Below, piece by piece: positions 62,541 to 64,000 of a DNA stretch of 64,000 nucleotides. Under the pieces are notes generated by a model that was not told where the DNA came from, ran no database searches, and was given only the letters and a program-made list of their open reading frames with translations. The translations under genes and the position numbers were made by a program. This DNA comes from Cucumis sativus. Its lineage: Eukaryota; Streptophyta; Magnoliopsida; Cucurbitales; Cucurbitaceae. Location: contig NC_026661.2 in assembly GCF_000004075.3 (NCBI RefSeq), positions 18,442,307 to 18,506,306 of the forward strand, written 5' to 3'. How positions within the stretch are numbered: position 1 is the first letter of the stretch; every line of letters begins with the position of its first letter.

Positions 62541-62548
62541 CCACGTGG
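62541..62548 (+). promoter_or_regulatory. G-box in the USP copy 2 promoter
   Basis: CCACGTGG, 113 bases before the ATG, in the phrase TGCCACGTGGACAAACTC. It also matches the sense of the site near USP copy 1 (TTGCCACGTGGAACTTTAC at about 56172). Confidence 0.65.
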
Positions 62549-62661
62549 ACAAACTCCCCCTTCTAACTGAAAAAGAAAAGGTGCCGCCGCGTTCTCCCTC
62601 TCCTCTGTTTTAAACCGTTTTATCAATCCCCGGTGTTCTGAATATCCTCTCGACGGCGACC

Positions 62662-63614
62662 ATGGCGGCACCAGCATCAAAGCCAGTGATGGTAATTGGA
62701 GTCGACGACAGCGAATGTGCAATCGCCGCCCTCGAATGGACGTTGGACCGATTCTTCTCTCAAACGATAGGATTACATCCGTTCAAGCTCGTCGTCGTTC
62801 ACGTCAAACCATCTCCGGACGTCTTCGTCGGCTTCTCTGGATCGGGAAGTAAGATCGATCTTCTTTATCAGTCCTCTCTGCTACTACTTTTCAATAGTTA
62901 TCCATCTATAATCTAGTTCTTCGGGAGGCGATTAGTGAGTTATGAAATTATTATAATCAGGCATTGCAGGATCAATTGAAACTTACCAAGCTTTCGACGG
63001 TGATTTGAAGAGAAAAGCTGAGAGAACTATAAAAAATGCCAGAGAAATTTGCGCTTCGAAATCGGTAACAATTGAGTTTGAATTTCTCGATTTAGCATGC
63101 CTCGATCGTTTGAATCTCAAATTGAATGAATGCAAGCTTGCAATGATATAATCGAATCTGATCCAATTGTGTGAATCAGTAACGGAGAAAACAGAAATCG
63201 TGTAGAGCGTACAGGTTGAACATCTGTAGTGAACAGAAAGCAATTTCGAATTGGAGTTTTAATTGAATAGAATTGAATTGCAGGTTTGTGATGTTGAATT
63301 TGAGGTTGAAGAAGGAGATGCTAGGTATGTACTATGCGAGGCGGCGATTAAGCACCGGGCTTCAGTGCTCGTGGTAGGAAGCCGTGACCATGGAGCTATC
63401 AAAAGGTACTTTCTCCAAAACACAATATTGGTTATTTATTTTTATTTTGACCAAATATCAATGAAATCCTACAATAATAATTAAAACTTCTATGCTCCAT
63501 CTAAATAGCAGGGCGTTGTTAGGGAGTGTGAGTGACCATTGCGCCCATCAGGCTCCTTGCACCGTCATGATTGTCAAGATCAACCATCCTACAATCACAA
63601 AGGCCCTAAAATAG
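62662..63614 (+). CDS. Universal stress protein A-like protein, copy 2
   Basis: Four exons: 62662-62848, 62961-63064, 63284-63405 and 63512-63614; 516 bases, 171 residues. It begins MAAPASKPVMVIGVDDSECAIAALEWTLDRF and has the same exon phases as copy 1; exon 3 has identical length (122). The ATP-binding region reads GSRDHGAIKRALLGS, so the second glycine of G-2X-G-9X-G(S/T) is aspartate. The C-terminus CTVMIVKINHPTITKALK is longer than in copy 1. Two in-frame acceptors nine bases apart precede exon 2 (AG at 62959-62960 and at 62968-62969), so a three-residue variant is possible. The frame, splice sites and G-box are intact, so it is probably expressed; ATP binding is doubtful. Confidence 0.9.
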
Positions 63615-64000
63615 ATCAATTTCTATCTTCCTTCAAACTTATATGTATATCGTCTTTCTAAATTATATATGTTTCTACCTTCAACCTGAGCGAATTATAT
63701 CATGAAAAATCGGATCTGGTTGGCAATGCGAATGCGAATTTTATTATGCTATATGTTATTCATGCACTAATTCTAAACAATTAACTAAGTTACACGAGTG
63801 AATGCACACATACATATTTTTCTTAAGATAAACAACCAAAAATGTTTTTTCTTTATAGTTTAGTAGTATGAAAAATGAAAATTGTTGGTTTATGTAATAT
63901 AACTACGTCCTTTGACACGTCGATCTCCTAAAAATAGTTTGGATTCTACCGAAATATTCACAAACAATAACAAAGGAAGAATGAAAGTATCATCATTCTT
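63615..64000. other. 3' flank of USP copy 2
   Basis: AT-rich 3' untranslated and intergenic sequence up to the window end. No gene seen. Confidence 0.6.

Overview
The window is plant nuclear DNA: intron-rich genes with GT-AG splice sites, long AT-rich gaps, microsatellites and fragments of retrotransposons and small DNA transposons. The proteins and dispersed repeats look like those of a cucurbit (Cucumis type), but that is recognition from memory and was not searched. All exon models were assembled by hand from splice signals, open frames and family resemblance; every complete model sums to a multiple of three.

Layout: (1) 108-3363 (+), the 3' half of an AAA+ ATPase gene cut by the window edge. 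(2) 5610-8811 (+), thiamine pyrophosphokinase. (3) 10466-16091 (+), the mismatch-repair gene PMS1. (4) 17112-19141 (-), a p23-type HSP90 co-chaperone, tail-to-tail with PMS1. (5) 19.3-24.4 kb, a gene-poor AT-rich gap. (6) 25468-32922 and 34468-41879 (+), two complete ABCC (MRP) transporters of the ABCC4/14 type, a tandem duplication with start codons exactly 9000 bases apart. (7) 45061-46499 (+), NOP16. (8) 47756-50865 (-), an SPX-RING ubiquitin ligase of the NLA/BAH1 family. (9) 51.2-56.2 kb, a second AT-rich gap. (10) 56284-63614 (+), a tandem cluster of two intact universal stress protein genes with a broken copy between them that carries a LINE fragment.

The genes do not form a pathway; they are housekeeping and accessory genes that happen to be neighbours. 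I see no evidence for a new multi-gene system. The most informative signals are evolutionary. The ABCC pair carries copy-specific insertions (a solo LTR with a clean 5-bp target duplication in one copy, MITE-like insertions in the other). The USP array shows one copy dying through loss of splice sites, reading frame and promoter G-box, and one live copy has lost a glycine of its ATP-binding motif. PMS1 carries three separate local tandem duplications, one of which copies a splice donor next to a run of 14 G. Promoter motifs fit the gene functions: E2F palindrome at PMS1, telo-boxes at NOP16, G-boxes at the USP genes.
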